From the NCBI GenBank assembly GCA_902527045.1, contig CABZNL010000008.1, forward strand, positions 1 to 60,153: a stretch of DNA of 60,153 bases, given 5' to 3'. Position 1 is the stretch's first letter. Every line of letters begins with the position of its first letter. The DNA comes from an uncultured Alphaproteobacteria bacterium. Its GTDB lineage: Bacteria; Pseudomonadota; Alphaproteobacteria; HIMB59. The notes beneath the pieces are model-generated. The model saw only the letters and a program-made list of their open reading frames with translations. It was not told the DNA's origin and ran no database searches. Of the stretch, positions 34,080 to 42,826 are shown piece by piece. The translations under genes were made by a program, and so were the position numbers.

Positions 34080-34408
34080 AATTCTAACTTTTTATAGAAA
34101 CAACTTTTTGAGCCAGTATGACAGGCACCGGTACCTTCAAGCTCTACTTCAAAAATTAGAGTATCGCTATCACAATCTGTATAAATATTAATTATATTGA
34201 GTTTGTTACCGGAGGTCTCTCCTTTTTGCCATAATTTTTTTTTACTTCTGCTCCAAAAGTGAGCTTTTTTAGTTTCAATTGTCATTTGAATCGAATTTTG
34301 ATTTGAATAAGCCAACATTAGAATTTCATTTGTGGATTTCTCTTGAGCTATTGTAGGTATTAGCCCATCAGAATTAAAAACTAGTTGATTTATGTTGAAA
34401 TTTTCCAA
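34076..34408 (-). CDS. hisI: Phosphoribosyl-AMP cyclohydrolase
   Basis: A 110-aa HisI, third step of histidine biosynthesis. WSRSKKKLWQKGETSGN and the metal-binding DCDSDTL and ACHTGSKSCF motifs are all present. The C-terminal HisE domain found fused in enterobacteria is absent, which is normal in alphaproteobacteria. It overlaps thrS by 4 bp, an unusual partner for a his gene; no other his genes are in the window. Confidence 0.92.
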   Translation of the reverse strand: MENFNINQLVFNSDGLIPTIAQEKSTNEILMLAYSNQNSIQMTIETKKAHFWSRSKKKLWQKGETSGNKLNIINIYTDCDSDTLIFEVELEGTGACHTGSKSCFYKKLEL

Positions 34409-34453
34409 TGTCTTGATTTTTAATGATTTTTACTTTTATTAAAGTATTTTTCA

Positions 34454-35401
34454 ATGAATAAAAGAATTTTTTCGATGAATTATTATTTAGCACCAATGAT
34501 GGGATATACTGACTGTTATTTTAGAAGTTTAATAGAAAATATTTATGGAAATCGTGTTCTTACTTTCTCTGAAATGATTGTTGACAAAGCAATTATTCAT
34601 AATGAGATTAAAACGATTAGAAAACATTTTTTAGAAAAAAATAAAAGTGCTATACAAATTGCTGGTTCAGATCCTCAAGAAATTAAAAGGACAATAAATA
34701 TCTTAAATCGTATAGATATCTTAAAACACGTCAATTTCAATTTAGGGTGCCCAAGTTCTAGAGTACAAGAAAATATGCTTGGTCTTGCATTAACTCAAAA
34801 TTATGACCTGGTAAAAAAATGCTTATTTGAATTAATCAACTACAAGTATGAAGTGTCAGTAAAGTGTAGATTGGGATTAGGAATGAATGAAGATAAAAAT
34901 TATATTTTCAGTTATCTAAATCTTTTTAATGAAATAGGAATTAAAAAAGTTTTTATTCATTGTAGGAATGGTGTTTTAAATTTAGATACAAAAAAAAATA
35001 GAACAATCCCACAAATAAATTATGATCTATTTACTGAGTGCACTAAAACATTTCCAGAAATGGAACTTATTCCTAATGGTGAGGTCAATGAATTAGAAAC
35101 ATTTAATTTTTTTAAATCAAAAAATATTAATCAATTTATGATCGGAAGACAGTTTTCTAAAGATACATTTTTTTTAGAAAGATTAAAGCTTGAAGAAATT
35201 GAGAATAAAACACCTTTAATAATGAATTCAATAAAAGATTTAGATAACTATAAATATTTAAATATTAATTTATTAAAAAAAAGTTTATTTACTGCACTTA
35301 ATAATATGTCTAATTCCAAAAAAATTAAGAAAGATCTCTCTATAATAGATAACACTAAAGATCTATTGAATTACTTTGAGAGGAGTATTATTTGGAGTTA
35401 G
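34454..35401 (+). CDS. dusA: tRNA-dihydrouridine synthase A
   Basis: A 315-aa flavoenzyme. LAPMMGYTD opens the barrel, FSEMI and IQIAGSDP follow, and NFNLGCPSSRVQENMLG contains the catalytic cysteine. VSVKCRLGL supplies FMN-binding residues, and IHCRNG plus PNGEVN complete the pattern. NRTIPQINY and the CPSSRVQ form match DusA rather than DusB or DusC. DusA reduces uridines 20/20a in the tRNA D-loop. An earlier in-frame Met (MNKRIF) is used as start; Met8 is the alternative. It overlaps glnE by 10 bp. Confidence 0.9.
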   Translation: MNKRIFSMNYYLAPMMGYTDCYFRSLIENIYGNRVLTFSEMIVDKAIIHNEIKTIRKHFLEKNKSAIQIAGSDPQEIKRTINILNRIDILKHVNFNLGCPSSRVQENMLGLALTQNYDLVKKCLFELINYKYEVSVKCRLGLGMNEDKNYIFSYLNLFNEIGIKKVFIHCRNGVLNLDTKKNRTIPQINYDLFTECTKTFPEMELIPNGEVNELETFNFFKSKNINQFMIGRQFSKDTFFLERLKLEEIENKTPLIMNSIKDLDNYKYLNINLLKKSLFTALNNMSNSKKIKKDLSIIDNTKDLLNYFERSIIWS

Positions 35402-37716
35402 AGGACCTATATAAACATTCTTCATTTTTATCAAAATATAAATATCTTAATAAATCATATAATCTAAATAATCTTGACTCAAAATTAATACTTAATCACT
35501 ATAAAAATAATTTAAATAAATATATGACCCAAAAATCTCCGCATTTTTTAAATATAAATGTTTTGAAAGAGGAATTAATTTATTTAATTTTTTTATCAAT
35601 TCATCTTAATTTAATTTCTCAACCAAATGGGTCAAGATTGTGGTCTATTCTATGTAAGAATATTTTAAGTAAAATAATTAATTTCAATTTAATTAAATTT
35701 TTTAACACAAATTTGAACAATTTTTATTTCATAATAGGCATGGGTAAAATTGGTGTAAAAGATTTGAATTTCGCATCTGATATAGATCTCATTGTATTTT
35801 ATGACTCAAATAAAAGTCCAATTTCTGTAATAGATTTTAATAAAGCCATAAAAAAAATTATAAGTGATATATCAAATGTATCTGAAACTTTTTTTCATAG
35901 GATAGATTTAAGGTTAAGACCTGATTTTGGTAATTCTTTATTAATATCCGATATTGATCAGGCTATTAATTATTACACATCTATTGGTAGAAATTGGGAA
36001 AGATTAGCTTTTCATAGATCTAGTTTTTTATGTGGGAATATTCAAAAATATTTTTCATTTAAACAGTCAATTAAAAGTTTTTTATTTCGTAGATCATTTG
36101 ATTATTATGCAATAGATGAAATTAAGAAACTTTTCGCATATAAAAATAATGAACAAAATTTAGATATTAAAAATTCATATGGCTTTATTAGATCTTGTGA
36201 AAATATTATTCACTTTAATCAATTGCTCTGGTCTGGAAAAATAAACTCTCTCAAAGAAAGTAATATTCATAAATTGCTAATTAATTTTAAAACTCATAAA
36301 AATATCATTCCAAAAAATGACTTAAAAAATATTACTGATGCTTATTACTATTTCCGTAAAATTGAAAATTATTTACATATAAAACAAAACACATTTCAAA
36401 ACGTCATTGACACTGACAGAACATATCTAGAGTCCATAATTGAAAATTTTTCAATAAATTTAAAAAAGCATTATTTTCAAATACAGGCAATATACCAACG
36501 CCTATTTTTCCCTAAAATTGATAGAGAAATCTTACAATCTCATAAATTTAATATTTCAAGTCAAAAAATAATTAAAAATCTTTTCAAACGCGCTGAAAAA
36601 ATTAATAGCTCTGAGGCTGTAAAAAACGATTATTTAGAGTCTATTTCTAATTTAATAAATATTTTATCTAAAAATGATAAACGTGATGAGTTGATTATAA
36701 AATTTGATTATTTAATAAATTACTATAAATCTGGTGTTCATTTAACTGCTTTATATAAATATAATAATAAATTATTTATTGAATTAATTCTTATTTTTGG
36801 ACAATCACCTAAATTAACTAATCTAATCTACAAGAACAATTTTTTAATTGAGTCTTTAGTATATTTTTTCAATTATGGAGTACCTATTTTTAAATTAAGA
36901 GAGTTTTCTGATAATTTTGATTTAGATTTAAAAAAGTCTATTCAAGATATTTATGAAATTTTATTTTTATTAGATTATCTATTATTATCTCAAAAAATTA
37001 CAAATCATGATTATCTCAGAAAAAGAAATATTGCTGTTAGAAAATTTATCTTTTACATTTTTGAGCTTGTAAAAAATGATTATATTGCTAATAGAAATAA
37101 TATCATCTCTGATCTAACACCAATTTTATTTGGTAGCTATGGTATTAAAAATGCTTCAAATTTCTCTGATTTAGACATCTTTTTTGCCTATCAGTCCAAA
37201 AAAAATAATCATATAGATAATATAAAAATTGTAAGAAGATTTTATTCAATAATTAAACAGTATATTGATCCAAATATTTTAGTTATAGATGATAGAAATA
37301 AACCTTTCGATAGAGATTCTGATCAAGTAATAAATATTGATAATTTTTTTTCATTCTATGTAAACACTAACGAACCATTTCATAAATTGTCTTTTCTAAA
37401 AATCTACCTTCTTACAGATAATCTCAAACTGGCTAAGTATTTTAAGAAAATGAAAAAACATATTATCTCTAGCTTTTCTAAAATTGATGATGATTATCTA
37501 TTAAAAATTATTAAAGCTAAAAAACCTTTAGAAAATATCAAAGATCTTTTTCAAATTTACAAAATTTTTGTGGATATTAAACAAATTAATTGTAAAAAAA
37601 ATATTTATCTTAAGGAAATAAATTATTTTAGAAATTTATTAATGAATGAAGAGCTAACGGGCAACCCATCTAAATTAGATAATAAAAAATATTTAGACAG
37701 GTTGCTCTTAAATTAG
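35392..37716 (+). CDS. glnE: Glutamine synthetase adenylyltransferase/adenylyl-removing enzyme, shortened
   Basis: A 774-aa GlnE with two nucleotidyltransferase domains. The N-terminal one shows GMGKIGVKDLNFASDIDLIVF and RIDLRLRPDF; the C-terminal one shows FGSYGIKNASNFSDLDIFFAY. Both keep the paired aspartates (DIDL, DLDI), so both activities should be possible. E. coli GlnE has about 946 residues, so the linkers here are trimmed. It controls GlnA by attaching AMP to a tyrosine (Tyr399 in the neighbouring GlnA). The start is TTG 35392 inside dusA. It converges on glnA with a one-base gap. The protein is very rich in Ile, Asn and Lys. Confidence 0.87.
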   Translation: MELEDLYKHSSFLSKYKYLNKSYNLNNLDSKLILNHYKNNLNKYMTQKSPHFLNINVLKEELIYLIFLSIHLNLISQPNGSRLWSILCKNILSKIINFNLIKFFNTNLNNFYFIIGMGKIGVKDLNFASDIDLIVFYDSNKSPISVIDFNKAIKKIISDISNVSETFFHRIDLRLRPDFGNSLLISDIDQAINYYTSIGRNWERLAFHRSSFLCGNIQKYFSFKQSIKSFLFRRSFDYYAIDEIKKLFAYKNNEQNLDIKNSYGFIRSCENIIHFNQLLWSGKINSLKESNIHKLLINFKTHKNIIPKNDLKNITDAYYYFRKIENYLHIKQNTFQNVIDTDRTYLESIIENFSINLKKHYFQIQAIYQRLFFPKIDREILQSHKFNISSQKIIKNLFKRAEKINSSEAVKNDYLESISNLINILSKNDKRDELIIKFDYLINYYKSGVHLTALYKYNNKLFIELILIFGQSPKLTNLIYKNNFLIESLVYFFNYGVPIFKLREFSDNFDLDLKKSIQDIYEILFLLDYLLLSQKITNHDYLRKRNIAVRKFIFYIFELVKNDYIANRNNIISDLTPILFGSYGIKNASNFSDLDIFFAYQSKKNNHIDNIKIVRRFYSIIKQYIDPNILVIDDRNKPFDRDSDQVINIDNFFSFYVNTNEPFHKLSFLKIYLLTDNLKLAKYFKKMKKHIISSFSKIDDDYLLKIIKAKKPLENIKDLFQIYKIFVDIKQINCKKNIYLKEINYFRNLLMNEELTGNPSKLDNKKYLDRLLLN

Positions 37717-37717
37717 T

Positions 37718-39133
37718 TTAATAGTCGTAGTACATATCGAACTCAGCTGGTGTAACAAGTAATTTATTTGGCTCGATTTCTTCTTCTCTTTTATATTCTA
37801 TATACGACTCAAGTAAATCTTTAGTGAATACATTTCCCTCTAGTAGGAAGTCATGATTAGCTTCTAAATTATCAATTGCTTCTTCAAGACTACCTGGTAC
37901 CTCTTTCACTTTTGACTGTTCTTCAGGAGGTAAATCATAAAGATTTTTGTCCATTGGTTCGCCTGGATCAATTCTATTTTTAATTCCATCTAAACCTGCC
38001 ATGAGCATAGCTGAAAATGATAAATATCCATTTGCGGTTGCATCTGGACATCTAAACTCAACTCTTTTTGCTTTTGGAGATGGAGAATACGCAGGTATTC
38101 TACATATGGCACTTCTATTTCTATTAGAGTACGCAAGTTTTACTGGCGCCTCATAACCGGGAACTAATCTCTTGTAAGAATTTATAGTAGGATTTGTAAA
38201 TGCTAATAAAGATGGAGCGTGTTTAAGCAAACCGCCAATATAGAATTTTGCTTCATCACTGAGATTAGCATATCCACCTTCACCGTAAAATATTGGTTTA
38301 CCATTTGACCAAATACTTTGATGACAATGCATTCCTGAGCCATTATCATTTGACAGTGGTTTTGGCATAAAAGTGGCACTCAAACCATTACTTTTTGCAG
38401 TATTTCTGACAACATATTTATATTTTTGAAGGTCATCAGCCATTTTAACTAAAGTGTCGAATTTTAAATCAATTTCACATTGACCAGCTGTAGCAACTTC
38501 ATGGTGCTGGGCTTCAACGCTCATACCAATTGAAACCATATGATTTACCATTTCTGATCTGACATCTTGCATAGTGTCGTGAGGTGGGCATGGGAAATAT
38601 CCGCCTTTATTTCTTACTTTATAACCTAGATTTGGACTTTCATTTGTACCTGTGTTCCAAACAGCTTCACCTGAGTCGACAGAAAAAGAAGAGTGATGAG
38701 GATGTGTGTTAATTTGAACATTATTAAACAGAAAAAATTCAGCTTCTGGCCCAAAGAAAATACTATCACCTATTCCAGATGTTTTAACATATTCTTCTGC
38801 TTTTTTGGCAACGTATCTTGGATCCTTGTCATATTTTTGTCCAGTGATTGGATCTTGGATATCACATATCAGAACTAGGGTAGGATCTGTAAAAAATGGA
38901 TCTACAAATGCAGTTTCCATATCAGGAATTAATATCATGTCACTTGCTTCGATTGATTGAAAACATCTAATTGAAGAACCGTCGAAGCCAACTCCTTCTT
39001 CAAAAACATCCATTTCAAAAGTGTTAATATGATTTGAAAAATGCTGCCATGTCCCTAAGGGATCTGTAAATCTGAAATCAATGTATTTAATTCCATTCTC
39101 GTCGATCATTTTTTGTAATGATTTTTTATCCAT
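37718..39133 (-). CDS. glnA: Glutamine synthetase type I (ammonia assimilation)
   Basis: A 471-aa canonical GSI-beta. GFDGSS gives the ammonium-pocket Asp51, GPEAEFF and AGQCEIDLKF supply metal ligands, GSGMHCHQS the two active-site histidines, VPGYEAPV the loop glutamate, and NLYDLPPEE the adenylylation Tyr399. These features set it apart from the three other GS-family genes in the window. It makes glutamine from glutamate, ammonium and ATP. glnB lies 39 bp upstream on the same strand, the standard alphaproteobacterial glnBA operon, and its regulator gene glnE converges on it. Confidence 0.97.
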   Translation of the reverse strand: MDKKSLQKMIDENGIKYIDFRFTDPLGTWQHFSNHINTFEMDVFEEGVGFDGSSIRCFQSIEASDMILIPDMETAFVDPFFTDPTLVLICDIQDPITGQKYDKDPRYVAKKAEEYVKTSGIGDSIFFGPEAEFFLFNNVQINTHPHHSSFSVDSGEAVWNTGTNESPNLGYKVRNKGGYFPCPPHDTMQDVRSEMVNHMVSIGMSVEAQHHEVATAGQCEIDLKFDTLVKMADDLQKYKYVVRNTAKSNGLSATFMPKPLSNDNGSGMHCHQSIWSNGKPIFYGEGGYANLSDEAKFYIGGLLKHAPSLLAFTNPTINSYKRLVPGYEAPVKLAYSNRNRSAICRIPAYSPSPKAKRVEFRCPDATANGYLSFSAMLMAGLDGIKNRIDPGEPMDKNLYDLPPEEQSKVKEVPGSLEEAIDNLEANHDFLLEGNVFTKDLLESYIEYKREEEIEPNKLLVTPAEFDMYYDY

Positions 39134-39172
39134 TTAATATCCTCCTAATTTGTTAAATTGGTAAAGTAAGAA

Positions 39173-39571
<399 letters not shown>

Positions 39572-39576
39572 TTTTT

Positions 39577-39654
39577 GGCGGGTGTAGCTCAGTTGGTTAG
39601 AGCGCCGGTTTGTGGTACTGGAGGTCGGGGGTTCAAGTCCCCTTACTCGCCCCA
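39577..39654 (+). tRNA. tRNA-His (anticodon GTG)
   Basis: A full cloverleaf can be drawn: an acceptor stem with two G-U pairs, D-arm AGCTCAGTTGGTTAGAGC, anticodon loop with GTG, T-arm GGGGGTTCAAGTCCCC and encoded CCA. An extra G at the 5' end faces the C discriminator, the hallmark of tRNA-His. It is followed 6 bp later by tRNA-Leu. Confidence 0.95.
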
Positions 39655-39660
39655 ATTTGC

Positions 39661-39742
39661 GCGCCAGTGGCGGAATGGTAGACGCGCTGGTCTTAGGAAC
39701 CAGTGGGCAACCGTGGGGGTTCGAGTCCCTCCTGGCGCACCA
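39661..39742 (+). tRNA. tRNA-Leu (anticodon TAG)
   Basis: The acceptor stem GCGCCAG/CTGGCGC is perfect, the anticodon arm CTGGT-CTTAGGA-ACCAG reads TAG, and there is a class II long variable arm, T-arm GGGGGTTCGAGTCCCTC and encoded CCA. The anticodon reads CUN leucine codons. The trigger factor ATG is only 13 bases after the CCA. Confidence 0.95.
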
Positions 39743-39755
39743 AGAAAATGAAAAA

Positions 39756-40982
39756 ATGGAATATAAAAATATAGAAAAAAATAACTTCAAAGTCTCCTTT
39801 GAGGTATCTTTAGATCAAGAAGCTATAAACAAAATTATAGATCAAAAGCTTTTAGATAAACAACCCTCTTTTGAAATTGCAGGCTTTAGAAAAGGTAAGG
39901 TACCCATTAACATAATAAAATCAAAAATAGGTTCTCAGATTGAAAACGAAGTACTAAATAATGAAATTTCAAAAAATATAAATACGATTAGCGAAAAGGA
40001 AAAAATTCAATCTTTAGTTCAGCCGGATGTAAATTTCAAAGACTCATATAATTTTTCCTTAGCTTTTTATTTGAAACCTGAAATTAAATTAGATGAACTT
40101 AAAACAAGCGAAATAGAAAAAATAACATCAGAGGTTACTAAAAAAGATATTGACGATTTTAGAGAAAAAGTCAGAAAGGAATATTACTCTCTAGAGAGTA
40201 TTGATATATCAGATGATAATTCTGTCATAGATTTTGAAATTTTAAACTATGAAGAAGAACAAAAGAAATTATTTACCCAAAAAGAGGTAAGAGTTGATTT
40301 AAATACTGAGACAAAAGAAGAAATATTCATAGATTTGAAAAAAGCCTTGTTGAAGATAAAAAATAAATCTGATTTTAGTTTTACTACAAAGGGAACAAAA
40401 ATAGAGGCAAAAATAAAAGATGTTAATAAAAAGATTTATCCAAAAAATGATGAAGAATTAATAAAAATTTTAAAATTAAATTCTACAAAAGAATTAAACG
40501 ATAAAATAGATAATAAACTAAAAGAGGATATGAGTTATCTTCAAAAAGAGTTTTTTATTGAAAATCTCCTAAAAGTTTTATCAGATAAAAAGAAAATTGA
40601 AATTAATGATGAGGTTGTAAATTTAGAACTTAAAAGAAAATATCAAATTGATTTATCCTCGATGAAAGAGGAACACAAAGAGAGAATTGATAGTTTAAAA
40701 AAACTTACCAGTGAGAATATACAAAAAGATGTTTTTTTTTCAGAATTAGTGAAATTCTTAAATGTGAAAGTTGAACAAAAAGAATTGCAAGAATATATTC
40801 AAAAATACTATGGTGAAAAAATTGACCAACGAACAGCTGAGACAGCATATGGAACTTTATTAAGAAATAAAATTGCAGATGAGTCTATGAAAACTTTCAA
40901 AATCAAAGAAACTAAGTTAAGCTTAGAAGACTTAATAAAAAAAGGATCTCACAATCATGAATCTAGTACCCATAGTCATTGA
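39756..40982 (+). CDS. tig: Trigger factor
   Basis: A 408-aa ribosome-associated chaperone. The ribosome-binding signature GFRKGKVP is near residue 44. A diverged peptidyl-prolyl isomerase domain and a long helical, Lys-rich C-terminal region follow. A histidine-rich end ([10 protein letters not shown]) is notable. Start: the frame is open back into the tRNA genes, but the first sensible ATG is 39756 (MEYKNIEK), 13 bases after tRNA-Leu, with no Shine-Dalgarno sequence. Shorter than E. coli Tig (432 aa). First gene of tig-clpP-clpX-lon, overlapping clpP by 26 bp. Confidence 0.92.
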   Translation: MEYKNIEKNNFKVSFEVSLDQEAINKIIDQKLLDKQPSFEIAGFRKGKVPINIIKSKIGSQIENEVLNNEISKNINTISEKEKIQSLVQPDVNFKDSYNFSLAFYLKPEIKLDELKTSEIEKITSEVTKKDIDDFREKVRKEYYSLESIDISDDNSVIDFEILNYEEEQKKLFTQKEVRVDLNTETKEEIFIDLKKALLKIKNKSDFSFTTKGTKIEAKIKDVNKKIYPKNDEELIKILKLNSTKELNDKIDNKLKEDMSYLQKEFFIENLLKVLSDKKKIEINDEVVNLELKRKYQIDLSSMKEEHKERIDSLKKLTSENIQKDVFFSELVKFLNVKVEQKELQEYIQKYYGEKIDQRTAETAYGTLLRNKIADESMKTFKIKETKLSLEDLIKKGSHNHESSTHSH

Positions 40983-41547
40983 ACAATCTGGAAAAGGAGA
41001 AAGATCTTTTGATATTTTCTCTAGACTACTTAGAGAAAGAATAATTTTTCTTACTGGTCCAATTAACGATGAAACTGCCTCACTAATTTGTGCTCAACTA
41101 TTATTTTTAGAGTCCGAAAATCCTGAAGAACCTATTAATTTGTATATCAATTCACCTGGTGGATTAGTAACTGCTGGCTTAGCCATGTATGACACAATGC
41201 AATATATTAAATGCCCTGTTCATACAGTGTGTATCGGACAAGCTGCCTCCGCAGGCTCATTGATACTTGCTGCTGGTAAAGAGGGAAATAGATATGCCTT
41301 ACCTCATGCCAAAATTATGATTCATCAACCATCAGGTGGTTTTTCTGGACAAGCTAGTGATGTTAAAATTCATGCTGAAGAAATATTAAAAACAAAAAAA
41401 AGACTAAATGATATCTATCAAAAACACACTAATATTAGTATAAATGAAATTGAAAAAGCAATGGAAAGAGATAGATTCTTTGACCCAGAGGAGGCTCAAA
41501 AATTTGGTTTGATTGATAAAGTTATAACAACTAGAATTGAAAAATAA
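40957..41547 (+). CDS. clpP: ATP-dependent Clp protease proteolytic subunit
   Basis: A 196-aa serine protease forming the double-ring ClpP chamber. The catalytic triad is Ser98 (GQAASAGS), His123 (MIHQPSGG) and Asp172 (ERDRFF). The N-terminal [20 protein letters not shown] is typical. ClpX, encoded 2 bp downstream, is its unfoldase. The start lies inside tig, giving a 26-bp overlap. Confidence 0.97.
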   Translation: MNLVPIVIEQSGKGERSFDIFSRLLRERIIFLTGPINDETASLICAQLLFLESENPEEPINLYINSPGGLVTAGLAMYDTMQYIKCPVHTVCIGQAASAGSLILAAGKEGNRYALPHAKIMIHQPSGGFSGQASDVKIHAEEILKTKKRLNDIYQKHTNISINEIEKAMERDRFFDPEEAQKFGLIDKVITTRIEK

Positions 41548-41549
41548 AT

Positions 41550-42803
41550 ATGTCTGATGAAAAAATAACTTCTGCTAGTAGCTCCGATAAAAAAATATCC
41601 TGTTCTTTTTGTGGTAAAAGCCAAGAAGAAGTAAAAAAATTAATAGCCGGACCCAATGTTTATATTTGTAATGAATGTGTAGTTCTATGTAAGGATATAC
41701 TAGTTGAAGACGATAAAATCGATACAAAGAAAAAATTTGAAATACCAAAACCTAGTGAAATTTACGATTATCTTGATGATCATATAATTGGTCAAGATCA
41801 TGCAAAAAAAATATTGTCTGTCTCTGTATATAACCACTACAAGAGAGTTCAAAATCCTTCAAAGGATATAGAAATATCTAAATCAAACATATTATTAATT
41901 GGACCTACAGGATGTGGTAAAACTCTTCTTGCACAAACTTTAGCAAAATTTTTAAATGTACCTTTCACAATTGCAGACGCAACTACTCTTACTGAGGCCG
42001 GATATGTTGGTGAAGATGTTGAAAATATTATTTTAAGATTACTTCAACAATGTGATTATGATGTTTCTTTAGCACAAAAAGGGATCGTCTACATCGATGA
42101 AATAGATAAAGTTGGAAGAAAAAGTGAGAATCCCTCAATAACTAGAGATGTTTCTGGAGAGGGTGTTCAACAAGCTCTTTTAAAAATCATTGAGGGGACT
42201 ACGGCGAGTGTGCCTCCGCAAGGTGGAAGGAAACACCCCCAACAAGAGTTTCTTCAAGTTGATACTAAAAATATATTGTTTGTATGCGGGGGCGCTTTTG
42301 AGGGGGTTGATAAAATTATTAAAAATCGTGTCAATAAAAAGTCTATAGGTTTTAATAAATCAGTAAATCAGGACCAGCCAATGACTTCTCAGCTAGAAAA
42401 TGATGATTTAATTAAATTTGGACTCATTCCTGAACTAGTTGGAAGACTTCCAGTTAGCGCAAGTCTTAATGAGTTATCTCTTGAGGATTTAAAAGAAATA
42501 CTTACCAAGCCAAAAAATGCAATCTCTAAGCAATACAAAGCACTTTTTTCTTATGAAGGTGTAGAGTTCGAGATAACAGATGATGGAAGAGAGCAAATTG
42601 CTCAATTAGCAGTAGAAAAAAAAATTGGAGCTAGAGGGCTCAGATCAATAATGGAAAAGTTACTACTAGATTGTATGTTTGATATTCCTGATAAAGATTC
42701 TGTGGATAAGGTTGTTTTGAGCAAAGAGTCGGTAATCTCAAACAATCCAATTATCGTATACAAAGAAAAGGTAAAAATAAAAAAAAAAGTGGGTGAAAAT
42801 TAA
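41550..42803 (+). CDS. clpX: ATP-dependent Clp protease ATPase subunit ClpX
   Basis: A 417-aa AAA+ unfoldase. The N-terminal zinc-binding domain has Cys18, Cys21, Cys40 and Cys43; Walker A is GPTGCGKT, Walker [10 protein letters not shown]; the pore and sensor regions ([26 protein letters not shown]) are normal. It selects and unfolds substrates for ClpP. It lies 2 bp after clpP and 23 bp before lon. Confidence 0.97.
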   Translation: MSDEKITSASSSDKKISCSFCGKSQEEVKKLIAGPNVYICNECVVLCKDILVEDDKIDTKKKFEIPKPSEIYDYLDDHIIGQDHAKKILSVSVYNHYKRVQNPSKDIEISKSNILLIGPTGCGKTLLAQTLAKFLNVPFTIADATTLTEAGYVGEDVENIILRLLQQCDYDVSLAQKGIVYIDEIDKVGRKSENPSITRDVSGEGVQQALLKIIEGTTASVPPQGGRKHPQQEFLQVDTKNILFVCGGAFEGVDKIIKNRVNKKSIGFNKSVNQDQPMTSQLENDDLIKFGLIPELVGRLPVSASLNELSLEDLKEILTKPKNAISKQYKALFSYEGVEFEITDDGREQIAQLAVEKKIGARGLRSIMEKLLLDCMFDIPDKDSVDKVVLSKESVISNNPIIVYKEKVKIKKKVGEN

Positions 42804-42826
42804 AAATTCCTCACTATCTTAATAGT

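Noticed and set aside
39612-39755. N-terminal extension of trigger factor
   Set aside because: The upstream part of the frame is tRNA sequence; the family start matches MEYKNIEK at 39756.
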